From Thamnidium elegans (lineage: Eukaryota; Mucoromycota; Mucoromycetes; Mucorales; Mucoraceae): a stretch of 64,000 bases of DNA. Position 1 is the stretch's first letter. Every line of letters starts with the position of its first letter. A program made the translations under genes and the position numbers. The notes beneath the pieces are model-generated. The model saw only the letters and a program-made list of their open reading frames with translations. It was not told where the DNA came from and searched no databases. The stretch spans positions 248,001 through 312,000 of the forward strand of contig JAIXMG010000037.1 in assembly GCA_025201345.1 (NCBI GenBank), read 5' to 3'. Below are positions 33,586 through 51,558 of this stretch, in pieces.

Positions 33586-34086
33586 ATGCCTCTTCTTGAA
33601 ATTACTTCTGCTACTGCCCCCAAGGATATCAAGTCTTTCACTAAGCGCCTAAGTGCTCTTTTTGCTGAATTGATCGGTAAACCCGAAAGTGTAAGTTTAA
33701 ACTTTATTTATAGACTGTTATTTTTATCAAATATGGCGAGAGATATACTTATAAATAAAATAGTACTGTGTTGTTACGTTCTCTAAGGTCGACTATCTCC
33801 TTTATAACGGAACTGATGAGCCTGGTTTTATTGCCAAGGTTGGGTCTATTGGTCATATTGGTACGTAATACTAAATTCATACGCGTCTTTTTTTTTTTAA
33901 AAAAAAAATAACCTGTTTCTGTAAATAGAAAATGACCGTAATGCCAAATTAGCTGCTACTATTACTAAAGTTTTGGAAGAAGAATTTGGTACAGTCAATG
34001 ACCGTGGTTACTTTGTCTTTACTGATGTTCCTGCTGAAAACATCGGTTACAAGTATACTACCTTTGCTAACCTCCTAAAGCAATAA
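33586..34086 (+). CDS. MIF-like tautomerase
   Basis: Homologue of macrophage migration inhibitory factor. The family has tautomerase activity through the N-terminal proline exposed after Met removal. Three exons, from 33586 to about 33690, about 33788-33861 and about 33929-34086. The start is MPLLEITSATAPKDIKSFTK, with Pro2 present; then LSALFAELIGKPES; then FIAKVGSIGHI (for the usual SIGxI); then TVNDRGYFVFTDVPAENIGY and the C-terminal TTFANLLKQ, where human-type proteins have the N-W-x-x-S-T-F block. Length of about 115 residues is normal. Intron 2 contains a T11A10 palindrome. Fungal physiological role unknown. Confidence 0.9.
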
Positions 34087-34508
34087 GTTTTTTTTTTTTT
34101 AACCATTCCATTTAACATATATTTTGGAAGTATTTTAATTCCACAAATAAACTCAATAAAGTAATAAATATGCGTATAAAAAAAAACTTTATTTGGGGGA
34201 AAACAAGTGATACATGCTGGCTTTTAATAAGAATGAGCGGGAGAAAGAATTAAGATAATTGCAATGTTACACATGAGATACCTTCAGGAGAAAGAAACAT
34301 GAACATACATCATTAAAAAAATCAGTCTAACAATTTTAAACAATTGTTACCTTTCTAATATAAAAAAAACTGAGCGCAAAAAAAAAATTAGACACATAAA
34401 TAGGTTGCACTTTTCTTTTATTTAATTACTTTCTTTTTCTTCCTTATATCAAAAAGAATTAACCTTTTTTTTTTTATCCCTTCACAATCCTTCTATTTTT
34501 GAAACAAA
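34087..34508. other. Intergenic
   Basis: AT-rich spacer with A-runs; pyrimidine-rich leader before the next start codon. Nothing recognised. Confidence 0.5.
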
Positions 34509-35452
34509 ATGCGTTTCACACATTCCTCTCTTTTAACATTATCTACTGTTATCACTTCATCCTTGCTTTTCCAGGTCACAGCTGATCCTGTTTCTCCAAG
34601 TGATGTCTTATCTCCTACAGAGCAAATAGTTGCGCTTGATGCGGCCCTGGTTGGTCGTAATAGTTTATGGAGAAAGAGAATTGAGAAAAGATGTCACCAT
34701 AAATCAAAGCATCATAGACATACCACAGTCAGAAAAAGAACAACAAAGAAAGTCTCTATCAAAAAGAAGACGACTACCAAAAAGAAGACGACTACTAAAA
34801 AGAAGACCACCACAAAGAAGAAGTCTTCAACAAAGAAGTCTACCAAGAAGAAGACTACAACAAAGAAGAAGAAGACTACTACCAAAAAGAAGACGACTAC
34901 CAAAAAGAAGACGACTACCAAAAAGAAGACGACTACCAAAAAGAAGACGACTACCAAAAAGAAGACGACTACCAAAAAGAAGACGACTACCAAGAAAAAC
35001 TCTGGATCAGGTAGTACTACTGGTAAATTCTCTGGAGATGGTACCTTTTACAATGCTGGTTTAGGCTCTTGTGGTTGGGATAACTCGGATTCAGATTATA
35101 TTGTTGCTTTGGTAAGAAATATATATATATATATATTACATTTATATATTAAATTAAACTTTTTTTTTATATTATATAGAATGCTCCACAAATGAAAAAT
35201 GGTGCTAACCCTAACAATAACCCCACTTGTGGTAAATATATTAATGTACATGGTCCCAAGGGTAGTGTCAAGGTCAAGGTTGTTGATACCTGTCCTCCTT
35301 GTGTTTCTGGTGATCTCGACTTGAGTCCTGCTGCTTTCAATGAAATTGGTGATTTTGACAAGGGCAGAGTAAGTTTTTAATAATGTTTGAAATAATCTTA
35401 AAAACCTAATCATCTTCTTTTATAGATTCATATTACTTGGGATTGGGCATAA
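34509..35452 (+). CDS. Secreted RlpA/expansin-like protein with Lys/Thr tandem repeats
   Basis: Three exons, from 34509 to about 35111, about 35180-35368 and 35426-35452. A signal peptide (MRFTHSSLLTLSTVITSSLL) is followed by a His/Lys/Arg-rich segment (KRCHHKSKHHRHTT) and a long TTTKKK-type repeat block (about 34740-34999), then a Gly/Ser hinge and a double-psi beta-barrel domain: FSGDGTFYNAGLGSCGW, PTCGKYINVHGPKGSVKVKV, VVDTCPPCVSGDLDLSPAAF, ending IHITWDWA. The barrel resembles RlpA/expansin-like and riboflavin-aldehyde-forming-type proteins and keeps the VVDxCPxC block. The strongly cationic repeat may bind acidic wall polymers such as polyuronides or polyphosphate of Mucorales walls; that is inference. 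Confidence 0.85.
34740..34999 (+). repeat. In-frame tandem repeat coding (TTTKKK)n
   Basis: Units of 18 bases related to AAGACGACTACCAAAAAG, the last seven nearly identical (34878-34995) and the earlier ones diverged with Ser replacements. The repeat preserves frame in units of six codons. Confidence 0.92.
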
Positions 35453-36672
35453 ATTTAACTATCTAAAATAACTTGTATTTTTCATCATCTTTCTTGTCAA
35501 AGCTAGTCTTTGTAGAATATACGCCAATTAAATAAAATAAAAAAGAAAACCTTATTGTTTTGTTATATAGAATATTAAGTTTTATTTGTGAGACATGATA
35601 TGGTTGCTTTAATGTTTCAACAATAATGAAAAAAAAGGGGGAGGGGTTATTGTTTTATTTGCTAAAAAAAAAAAAAATGCAGAGGTGCACAAGGTGGCTG
35701 ATAAATATATATTATAACTCCTCGTTAATTACTATACATCGCATCCTGTAATTAACCAGATCAAAAACGTACTTTTTTTGTGCACTTTAATTATTTCGTG
35801 ATGCACAATGGAACAATCTATTATTACGGAACCGGTTCTTTACTTTATCTTCTTTGAGGATCTAATCATTTTATTTTATTTTATTTTCTAGCGCATGTCA
35901 TACGCTTATGTTATATACATTTGTTAAAGTAGTACAAGATAGTATCGCCAAAAAGGTAAAAGACACACAAATCTACTGATTTTTTAAGTTGCAATAAAGA
36001 AGAGTTTATCTTACATCATTTGAACACAAAATGAATTTTAGATTTTTATATATCTTTTTTTTTAATTGATGTACATGTTTATAACCCTTTTTTTTTCTTC
36101 TGTAAGTAATTTAACGTTCTCTAAAATTAGACAAATTTCGTTCCTGATTCATATTCTTTAATTATTTAGTATGAAAGATGTAGTGTAACAATAACAGCAT
36201 GCTATATAACGATCAGATCCTTTTTTTACTTTATTTTATAGTCTGGGTCTATAAATCTGGTCCCTGACCAAAACGGACTTTTTATAATAACGATTTGCAG
36301 AAACCTAAGAAATGCCTCGTCTCGGCATATTTCTTATTTTAGGGCCTATCTTTTTAGCGTGGCACACACAAGTTTTATATATTCATATTAAAAAACCCGT
36401 ATGATTATTTATGACTACTAAGAAATTGGGTTGACAACTTGCTATTATAAATACTTGCCCCCCCCCCTTTTTTTTTGCCACTTGTGCCCCCCTCACTATC
36501 CATAAAACAGTTACTTCTATTTTAGATTAGGCTGACTGTGTTAATTTTGACTGAGCTTTTCTATTCGTTATGAATGCCACGTGTAATTCCCGACTACTAG
36601 TACTACTTTTTGTTGAATTAAAGATTAGAATCGATCTTTTTTTATTCTTTTGTTTTTGAAAGAAAATATTAT

Positions 36673-36710
<38 letters not shown>

Positions 36711-37181
36711 TGTTTATTGTTATGGCAATAGCTGATTGCGTAAATAGAAATTTAATTATTAAATATAAATATATTGCTATTGACAATAACTGTAGTTATT
36801 GTTTTATGTATCACAAACATTATCGAATTGCACGTTGTTGCTGTATCTGAAAGAACAATACCTCTAATGTATATTCTTACTATTGTGATGATAGCATTTT
36901 TTTTTTTTTTTTTTTTTTTTTGTAAAAGAGACAATCAATTAAGAGAAAGCTACATATATACGTCTATATTATAGCAAAAGAAAAGAAAGTTTAAAATATG
37001 ATAGGGACCATACTATGCGGTCATACATTTTCGTTTACATATGATTTCTAACAAAAGGAGAAATATTGAACCTATATACTTACTTGGTTCGATATTTTAT
37101 TATATTTCAAGTATTAAATGAAAATAGTAATTTATATATAAATAAATGTCTTATTAATTATCAGTTCTTTCTTTCTTTCTT

Positions 37182-37212
<31 letters not shown>

Positions 37213-37238
37213 CTTCTTCTTCTTCTTCTTGATTACGA

Positions 37239-37270
<32 letters not shown>

Positions 37271-37284
37271 AAGACTTGTAAGCA
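35453..37284. other. Intergenic with homopolymers
   Basis: 1.8 kb without a gene. It holds a C9-T9 junction near 36459-36478, an A33 run near 36675-36707, a T22 run at 36899-36920, a T run with TTC repeats at 37185-37229 and TA repeats at 37246-37270 just upstream of the Zn2Cys6 gene. Confidence 0.55.
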
Positions 37285-38466
37285 ATGAAATCATCATTAT
37301 TAGAAACTACACTTTATGACAACAACAATTCTTTGTTACAATCAAATATACTTGTAGCCCCTTATGCAACAGAAGATGCCACTTCACCCTTATCAAATGA
37401 CGAAAATTATAATAATGAGAAAAATAATTTGTCTTCCACTTCTTTATCTTCATCATCTAAAACGATTATTTCAAAACGTAGAAGCCAGGTTAAAAACGCA
37501 TGTGGTATGTATCCCAATTATTATACACTTTTTAGTTTGTTACACGAATGTTTTATTCACGTGCTGCAATTTTCATAATAGTTAATTGCCAAAAGGCTTG
37601 TAAAAAGTGTGACGAAGGAAGACCTTGTCAAAGATGTATCAAACTTGGTATTACAGATACTTGTTTTGATTCCCCTAGAAAAGAACGTAAGAAGGGATTC
37701 AAGAGAGGTCCTTATAGAAAAAAGTCAACTACTACTCAACCTAATATTAGCCCAAAGAAAGGTAAATACCAATTAGGTACTATTCTTTCCGTTAAAATCT
37801 AATTTTTTTGCTTCTTTTTTAGAAGTACCAGATGTGATCTCACCCTTATTTACAACTACAGTCATAAAGAAGGAACAAAAGCCAACCAGGTTAACTATAA
37901 ACACAACTGTTTCATCACCTCCTGTCTATCAAGACTCGGCATTATATGCTATAAATTCAATTGAACGTAACAAATATTATGATTTTCCTACTAGTGAATT
38001 TAATAATAGTTTTGATGAAACAAGTTTGCAAAATCAATTCATGACTCCTGCAAGTACACAGAATACTTATTATAACTCAACATTAAGCAATATCTCATAC
38101 CAACCATACCAAAATAGTAACGAATACTATTACCCTAACCATAACAATTATAACAATTATTATGATAATACAACTTCTTCTTCCCCTGAAGATAGTTTCA
38201 CAGCCAATCTACCAAATTGGACTTATACCGACCTTATTGAAAATACATTGTATAACCATACACAAAATACTTCATCGTTTGTACCCAAATTAGGAGACAA
38301 TGCGTTGATGTCAATGATTACACCAAATAACAAACATCAAAACTATGAAAGCAATAATAAATATGATATAGTAGATAGAAATAATACAACTATATTTAAT
38401 GATCAACAATGGTTAACCAATGGAGTATTAGAAATGCATTACTGCCCTTCAAATGCTATGTATTGA
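37285..38466 (+). CDS. Zn2Cys6 binuclear-cluster transcription factor
   Basis: Fungal-type DNA-binding regulator, nuclear. Exon 1 (37285 to 37505) ends inside the zinc cluster; exon 2 starts at about 37578, and a further intron precedes about 37823. Spliced, the cluster reads C-x2-C-x6-C-x5-C-x2-C-x7-C, with ACVNCQKACKKCDEGRPCQRC split here as ACVNCQK plus ACKKCDEGRPCQRC, then IKLGITDTC and a basic RKERKKGFKRGPYRKK linker. The N-terminus is Ser/Asn-rich; the C-terminal 200 residues are Asn/Tyr-rich without a recognised domain and could be an activation region. No PAS domain is seen, unlike some relatives. Target genes unknown. Confidence 0.88.
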
Positions 38467-38953
38467 ACATAACCTTATAAAACAAAACAAAAAAACGAGT
38501 TATTTATCTATTTACAGAAGATCAAAAAAAAATTCGATATATCCATATGTGTTCTTTCTTTAAACGATACACATGTCTTGACACACCTTATTAATTGCAA
38601 CAACAAAAACAACAACAAAAAAATATGCCCAGTTTTTGATTTCAATTCAATTTTATATACTTGTATGATCTCTTCAAACCCTTTTTAAATATCACTTTCT
38701 ATATTATCTTTTTTTTTCCTCCCTTTTTTCATGATTTCTTTTTCTTGTATTTCAAAACACATTTAATAATATACAACATTGCTTATAAATAAAATTGAAT
38801 TGGTCTATGCTAATATAAAGGTTTTTCTTTTGTGTATCGCAACACATTAAATTACACTACTATTAATTTAATACGTGTGTGTCGACACCAAAAGATAAAT
38901 GAAGTCTTTTGTACAACCATATATATATATATATTTTTTTTTTATTGTTTTCA
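38467..38953. other. Convergent 3' spacer
   Basis: AT-rich, with CAA-type repeats near 38600. Nothing recognised. Confidence 0.5.
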
Positions 38954-44204
<5,251 letters not shown>

Positions 44205-44632
44205 TGTCTTTTTCTCCCCCTCCATCTTTCTATTTTAATCCTGCATCCTATCTTCAAATGTGAGCTAATATGTATATGGATAGGATTCAACTCATTTAAA
44301 CATTCACTCTCTTGTAATTTTAATCATTTGTAAACAATTTTTTTCTTTTCTTTACGTAATACACACACACATATATATATATATATATTTTTCTGCGCAG
44401 TAAGCAAAAAGAAGTTTTTGGATGAAGTGGTTGATACTGTTTCCCCGGGAAACGCTCCCCATGTAACTACGCATATTTGGAACAGTGTATTATAGTTATA
44501 CATGTATAAACTTTAAAGGATTTATTAATTTAAATTAAAAAAAAGGGTGTTTGTTTTACATTTGATAATAGAATTAAAATAATATGTACGTTTAAATTGA
44601 AAGGTATGATTTACAACATTTTTTTTCTTTTT
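44205..44632. other. Convergent 3' spacer
   Basis: AC and AT microsatellite at 44362-44388; otherwise AT-rich. Nothing recognised. Confidence 0.5.
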
Positions 44633-46178
44633 TTAAGAACTTTTGACATCTACTTCGTTGTCAATATTGGTTTGAAGCTCCTTGATTTTCTCCTTTACTA
44701 ATAATTTCCAATTGGCATTAGATTTATCAATAACAGAATGAGAAGAAGCATCACGTTTATCTTCAATTATGACATGGTTAGGTTCGTCCCATACTTCAAT
44801 ACGAGAGCTCATATGGTCGTTTCCAAGGTCAATGATTTGATCGTGATTTTCTTCATGATGTATAGGAAATATATTCTTCAAGGTATCGATCGTATTATTT
44901 TCATGAGCAGGAGTGACTTCTACAGTAGGCATTCCTTCTTGATGTGGTACATCTTCTCCATTATCTTTATGATTTCTACGGAATAAGTTTCTTAAACCAC
45001 CACCACCACCACCACCACCAGCATGAGGTGAGGGCGAACTAGTAACAATACCAATATCTTCTGTTGGGTTTTCTTTATTACGATGCATCCAACTTCTAAA
45101 ACTTGAAACACTTGCTTCGTTCTTATCCAAGTTCATTTGAGCGGCACTACCACTTCTAGGGTTTACAGGTTCCAAGAATCGAATACTCTGAGATTCAGTA
45201 GTTGCAGCAGTAGGCAAATGATGTTGTTTAAGTGGAGAAAGTTTACCTGAGTCATCGTGACCGATTTCTGTTTCGTCAGACTCATCTGGTAAGAAATCTT
45301 CTTCGTTCAAACCATCAAAATCATCATCATCATTCATATTAATAGCGTAGTTATCAGGCGTATTTTGTTGTTGAGATGATTGTTGAATGGTATTTAAGAG
45401 AGTATTACGTTTTAATTGTAACATGGCCTCAGCATTTTGATCTTGTTGAGCACGTTCTTCTTCATTTCTTCTCATATTAATTTGTTGTCCAAATTGTAAT
45501 TTTGGTAAACGTAATACTTGACCACTACCTGTACTTGCAATTGATAATGTACGAGTACGAATACGGTTACCAATCTTAAATAATGGAATGGTAGTACCAT
45601 GTACCAATGTAGAAGATAATACGATAAATAATACGACAGGTTTAATTAATCGAATCGTGACAGGCGGGTTTTCACTTCCATGATATATTTCTTCCATTTC
45701 TTCTTTGGCAACCATGGCTAAGAACACGGCACCGACACCCATAGGACCAAACCATCCACTAAAAATGGCTTCGCGGTAAGTCTTTAACGCAGGCATCACA
45801 GGTTTTAACAGAATTAAAATAGGTAAACGTCTAAAGATTAAAATAAGAATAGCAATGACAACTAATCTCCAAGGTGTTAAACCTAATTCTGTGTTTCCAA
45901 AATCTTCCCAAGGCTACTCTATAAAAATTAATAAAAAAATGGGGGGATTGATATATAAATTCTAACTTACAATAATAGCACCAATATAAACAAATACAGC
46001 TAAATTCAACATCATATCGATGACATCTTGAAAATGAGCTTCTTCTGTTTCTTGTCTGAACCAGTCATCCCAAGAAAATGCATTGCCAGCAACGAAACAA
46101 GCCAACAGATCATCACTACCAGAAAACCCGGTCATACTCATTAAAAATAACTAAGAAAAAAAGAAAAGATAAACATAT

Positions 46179-46209
<31 letters not shown>

Positions 46210-47455
46210 AAATTACTTACAGCTAAAGCAATTGCAAAACAAAGAAAAGATGGTTTATCGATTAAATGACTAAGGGTTGGTTAATATATAAAAGCAATCT
46301 ACAGTTATTTAAATTATACTTACTTTCTTTCAGACCACTGTAATATCTTTCTTGCAACAAAACCAACAACTAAACCAATGATACAAGATAGTACAATTTG
46401 AAATAAAAGGGTGATATAAATCCATTTTCCAATAGCTGTACCCACTTGAGGTTCACTAATCAAGAACAATGCTAAAAAAAGAAAAGGAAAGCCCATACCA
46501 TCATTTGCACCGCTAGCAGCAGTAAAAAAAAATTTAATATCTATACCTTTTCTTTTTCTTTTCTTCTTTTTTTTTTTTACCTTTCTGCTGATAATGCATT
46601 TCTAATGTGAGCAGGCACATGCTTTTCGGCGAATCGGCCTTTCACAACTGAGTTTGCTAAAATCTAAATGATAACCCAATTAAAAATTAATTACAAATAT
46701 GACCTCATCTGTTTATAGTGTCAACATTTACTGGATCAGTTGGACAAACACAAGCGGCAATCACAAGAGCATGAAGCTAATAAATATTTAGTATCACGTA
46801 TAAAAAAATGACATGTATATTTTAAAACTTACATAATCTACTGGTGGAACTAACCACCAAATAAATAAACCACTAACTAACCACATAAAAACCATGACAG
46901 GTAATAAAAACATGAACATAGTAAGCCATTCTTTCTTCATATAATGCCTTTTTTTTTAAGAAAAATAAAATAAAATAAATAAAATGTTGTCTAAATAAAA
47001 TTTTGAGTGACATGCATACTTTGGAAGGTCAATACCGACTGCCATAACCTAAAAAAAAAAAAAAAATTGAGTATAAATTTTACATATTCTGATTTGAAAC
47101 ATTTTGGGGGAAAGGTTATTTTTTTTTTAGCATACTTGAATAGCAAGAATACATCTTGTTAACTCTTTTGTTATTTCATCACTATCATTCCAACTATTAG
47201 GATTGAATCCATTGGATACTAATGGACCAGCAATAATACCTACAACAAGGGCAACGACTATAATGAAAAGCAAGATTTAATATATAACTTACTATTTAAA
47301 AGAAGCAATTTAAATAGCTTACATGCTTCAGATAAAAAGCAACGTTCTTTAATAAACATGGAAACATAACCAAAGAAAACAATAAAACCACTTAGAATGG
47401 CAATTGCTATAGTAAATGTCGAGAACTCTCCCGGTATAACATGTAAAGATTCCAT
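44633..47455 (-). CDS. NHA1: Plasma-membrane Na+(K+)/H+ antiporter, NHA1/Sod2 type
   Basis: CPA1-type antiporter exporting Na+ or K+ for protons. Start MESLHVIPGEFSTFTIAIAI at 47455, many short introns. Transmembrane core: VVALVVGIIAGPLVSNGFNP, then VMAVGIDLPKKAYMKKEW, LVIAACVCPTDPVILANSVV (conserved TDP), then SAESGANDGMGFPFLFLAL with the ND transport motif, GNAFSWDDWFR, and GWFGPMGVGAVFLAMVAKEE. After SSTLVHGTTIPLFKIG the protein has a long hydrophilic tail of about 270 residues with acidic patches, as in fungal Nha1 proteins. A Gly8 run (HAGGGGG...) in the tail comes from a CCA-type repeat at 45000-45022. Confidence 0.93.
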
Positions 47456-49122
47456 ATAAATTTAAACTTTAAAAATGATTTACACTTGTCTAAAAGAAGA
47501 GAAACAAAAAAAAAAGAAAAAAAAAAAGAAAAAAAAAAGATAAATGGAAGAAAGAGAAAAGCAAGAATTAATAGAAGAAAAAAAAAAGGGACTTTGGGGC
47601 TTATTTTCCAAAGTCAGAGTATAAAGCAATCCATATGTGTAACCTAACTTTCAACTTAAATCACCATTTTTGTCTTAATAATATTGCTTTGAGGCAAAAT
47701 ATTTTTAACTAAAAATATGCACGAGGTACATTTTTACTCTATATGTATAATACATATATAATTATCTTATTAAGCGCTTAATAGGAATAATTACATATAC
47801 CAAAAGAGAAAGTATGTGAATAATACACTTTCAGTGTCTATTTTCTTATATGTGAACATATACATCTTTTTTTTTGTCACCCAGTGACTTCATTTACGTC
47901 ATGAATGACCCGAGAATGTTCGGCTCTGAGTATACATTTATATTCACTTACAGGGATGTTTCATCTTTAATAAGGTAATTTTGTTACAAGCTAAAATAAT
48001 TATTCTGTGTAAACTTGAAAGATAAAAAGGGTTACGCACTTGTTTTATACATAATAATTGTAATTTCTAGTAAATGAGTCGGGGACTGCTCTTTAAAATC
48101 CTATAAATAATCAAGTGCTTTCGGATCATGTATACATGCCATTGGTACTGAAACATATATATATATATATATATATAGCGTCTACATATTAGACTGCAAA
48201 TTATATATATATATAAATATTTTTTATGAGTAAATACTTATGAGTTAATGCAAGGCAAAGTATATAAATAGTGTTTCAAGATATTCTTGTCTGTGTTCCA
48301 TGTTTTGTATCTAGGAAAGATGCATCTATTCTTATGTGATATTTGATTATAAAAAGTAGTATTTGCCAACTAAAAATATATTCGATCTGTTTGGCATTTT
48401 ACTCAAATTCTAAATCACATCACACTAGACCCTTTCTTTCTCTTCTTAGTATTTATCTCCACAAAATATAATGTTAGTTAATAAAGCTAAGCAGCTGATG
48501 GCTCGGAAAATATATATTACATACTAAAGTACCAATAAAAAAACTCACTTGCAAAAAAAAAAAAAAAAGTAGAGAGGTCTACATAAAGAGGCATCCGGTT
48601 ATATATATAAATTCCTCTTGATTTCTTTAACGTAGTCAGATGACGCTTTTTAAAAACAATGCATAGCATTGGCAGCATATTTCTCTTGTGTTCATCTCAC
48701 TTATAAGTACATACCATAGTAGTATCTATAACAACATAGGAATCGTCACCTATCAATGTCTAACTATAGTTATGGCATTTTAGAGCCGGGTTATAGCTTC
48801 TGCCGTTAGTTACCGTTGCCATCGCTTCCTAATATATTATTCAAAAGAAGCGAATTGCAAGAGAAATAGTGCACATTAATTCGGTATATCTATCTTATCT
48901 AGTATGATTAAATCTATTACCTTGCACAAACATTGATTATTTGGTGATAACTATGTTAATTAGTGGAAGAGAGAGAGAGAGAGAGAAAAAATAAAGGTTT
49001 CCAATTAGACTAGTTTATTAGCATATTAAAGGGTACCGATTGAATAAATCTAAAGAATTATCTCACAAGATATATAATCTAACTTCCAAACCTGCGTATC
49101 TATCCTTTTGTTTTTCGTTACC

Positions 49123-49192
<70 letters not shown>

Positions 49193-49600
49193 TTTCTGGT
49201 TTTGAACAAAAAAAAACAAAAAAAAAAGTAACCCGGTTGTCAAGGTTTCAGATAGGGGAAGAAGACCCTCAATATGGCTATATTTTATACAGGGAAGCTT
49301 CAAACTTAACTGTTAGAGTATTTATTACGTACGATAGGATAAAGAAATGGACTATTAGTTATTAAAACCAGAATAAATTACGTTGTCAAGATGTTAAATT
49401 ACTTCGCTTGTATGATATGTAATTGTTTACGAATGATGTCTAAACTAATAAAAGCATATATTTATGAGTGTTTGTCTTTAATGTTATTTCAGTTACAAAC
49501 AAAACTTACCGAGGAGTAACTGTCAAAAAACTAACGTTTATACTTTTATAATCTCTAAAAATACAAAGTTAAGTAAATATGTCCGTAGAATGCCGATCTT
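47456..49600. other. Intergenic
   Basis: About 2.1 kb without a gene. It contains TA repeats at 48153-48178 and 48203-48216, a GA repeat at 48967-48986 and a T64 run (49125-49188). Open frames across the T run are artefacts. Confidence 0.55.
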
Positions 49601-49830
49601 GCAGATTGGAGCCTTTACGCTCCCTGAATTTCGTCAATTTTAATTCCTTGGCCTTTTAGAGCTTTATTAGATAAATTGACAACTTTTCCCCATATGAATG
49701 ATTTATCTAATTTGCTACTTTTCGAGGTTTTTAATATTTGAATGTTTAATATTATAGTATCTATAGTTGTATAGGATGGTATAAATGTTTTTCTTAAAGG
49801 AAAACCTTGGAACAATTTAAATTTGTAAGA
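49600..49830 (-). pseudogene. Fanzor-like internal fragment
   Basis: Minus-strand frame 49815-49615 reads FPLRKTFIPSYTTIDTIILN, then IQILKTSKSSKLDKSFIWGK, then VVNLSNKALKGQGIK and ends EIQGA. This resembles the region just before RuvC-I in Mucorales Fanzor-like proteins (FPLR..FIP.Y.TIDT..L, then GxIxTDG); the RuvC-I region itself is absent. A stray, isolated remnant. Confidence 0.45.
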
Positions 49831-50485
49831 TCACATATTTCCCTTAGCTTAAAGTATATGGTCAAGTGTTTTCTATCATAATAAATAGTTTTTTTTTTCT
49901 TTTTTTTTCGAGTTTGTAATTCTTTGGGTAAGACGAGAGAAAGTAACTAATATGCTTGATAGCTTTTTGATCTAAAAAATCTTTATATCTTTTGAAATTC
50001 AATCCTCATTTTTTATATTTAAGAAAAAAGTTGATTTATGCGTCTTTTTTTTTTTATAATATTGTCGTTTATAGTGTGAAAATATTATTTATTAAAAAAA
50101 AGGGGGAACTTTGTCATTTTATTTTAACCAATGAGTTGTATAGTTATGATGTAGTTGTTACGAAATAATATGTAGCCTCGCGTACTTCCTTATATAAAGC
50201 GTAGAATAAAACAAGACGATACTTATTAGACCATAATATATTTTACTTTTAAAGTATCAAGGTTAGTATAGTTAAATAAATGAGCTTTCGCTTAGAAAAA
50301 GATATATATAAAAAAAAGCTGGTGTGCCTATCTTTCTCCTTTTTATTTTTTTATATAAAAGTCATCGATGTTATGGGAAGATGAACTTTTTGCTAGCTTT
50401 TTTACCTGCACGTGATGATATAAAATCCTTTTTTCTTAAAAAAAAAAAAAAAAAAAAGTTTTTTCTTTTCGTCTGTGAAGCTAAA
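49831..50485. other. Intergenic
   Basis: Promoter side of the PARN-type gene; A18 run at about 50440-50457 near the start codon. Nothing else recognised. Confidence 0.5.
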
Positions 50486-51515
50486 ATGGAGATCTCAAGA
50501 CATCAATTTGCTCAAAAGCTTTCTGCAGTAGAAAAAGCTATTAAAGAGTGTGATGTTATCGCTATTGACACAGAGTTATCTGGTAATGCTCCCTTCCTCA
50601 AAAGTATATACATATACATGTATATTAAACGCGACTTAAATGTTGTCAATTAGGTCTTCATCGTCCTTATACGCCTGTTCGACTTTATTCCATGAAGGAT
50701 CGTTATATTGAATATAAGGAAGCAACTGAACGTTTTATTATTATTCAATTTGGCATGTGTACTTTTAAATGGGATGAACCTTCTGGACGATATATCGCCA
50801 AACCTTTTAATTTTTACATATTTCCTACCAGTATCACAGGTCAGGTTCAAACTAACCGAGTCTTTATGACCCAAGCACAAGCGTTCGATTTTCTCGTAAA
50901 GCAATCGTTTGATTTTAATAAGTGGGTATATCAAGGTGTCCCATACATGACCAGAGAGGAAGAAAAGATATATGTTGCTCAGGCACAAAAGAGATTAAAT
51001 GATGATATGCCTGATATTCCTGTCGATGATAAAGAAGTGGAATTTATGAAGAATGCAAGAGCTAAAATTGATGAATGGATAGCAACCGAAAATCCTGAGG
51101 ATGCTGAAGGTGTAAATATTAACACTAAAAATGCTTATCAAAGAAGATTGATTTACCAAGAGATTAGAAAGTATGATGGTCTTACAGCTATTGGTATGCA
51201 AGGCTTTATTCGTGCTCAAAAGTTCACACAAAAGCAAGAAGAGGAACGTACAAAAGAAAAATTGGAAAAGTTTGAAAAAGATTTAACTACTGCGATTGGA
51301 TTTAGAAAAGTAATTGATATGATTTCTGATTCTGGGAAGACTGTAGTTGGACATAACATGTTATTAGATGTTTGTCATATGATTGGCCAGTTTGTTGAGC
51401 CTTTACCTGATACCTTAACTGATTTCAAGTCCCTTGCTCATCGTTTATTCCCAAGGTAATTATTATTATTATATATATTATTTATATCGTTTTTTTTTTT
51501 CTTAAAAAAAACTAC

Positions 51516-51558
<43 letters not shown>

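Noticed and set aside
34712..34993. Minus-strand hydrophobic Val/Phe frame
   Set aside because: Pure antisense reading of the TTTKKK-coding repeat.
49040..49365. Poly-Phe open frames
   Set aside because: Translations of the T64 run.
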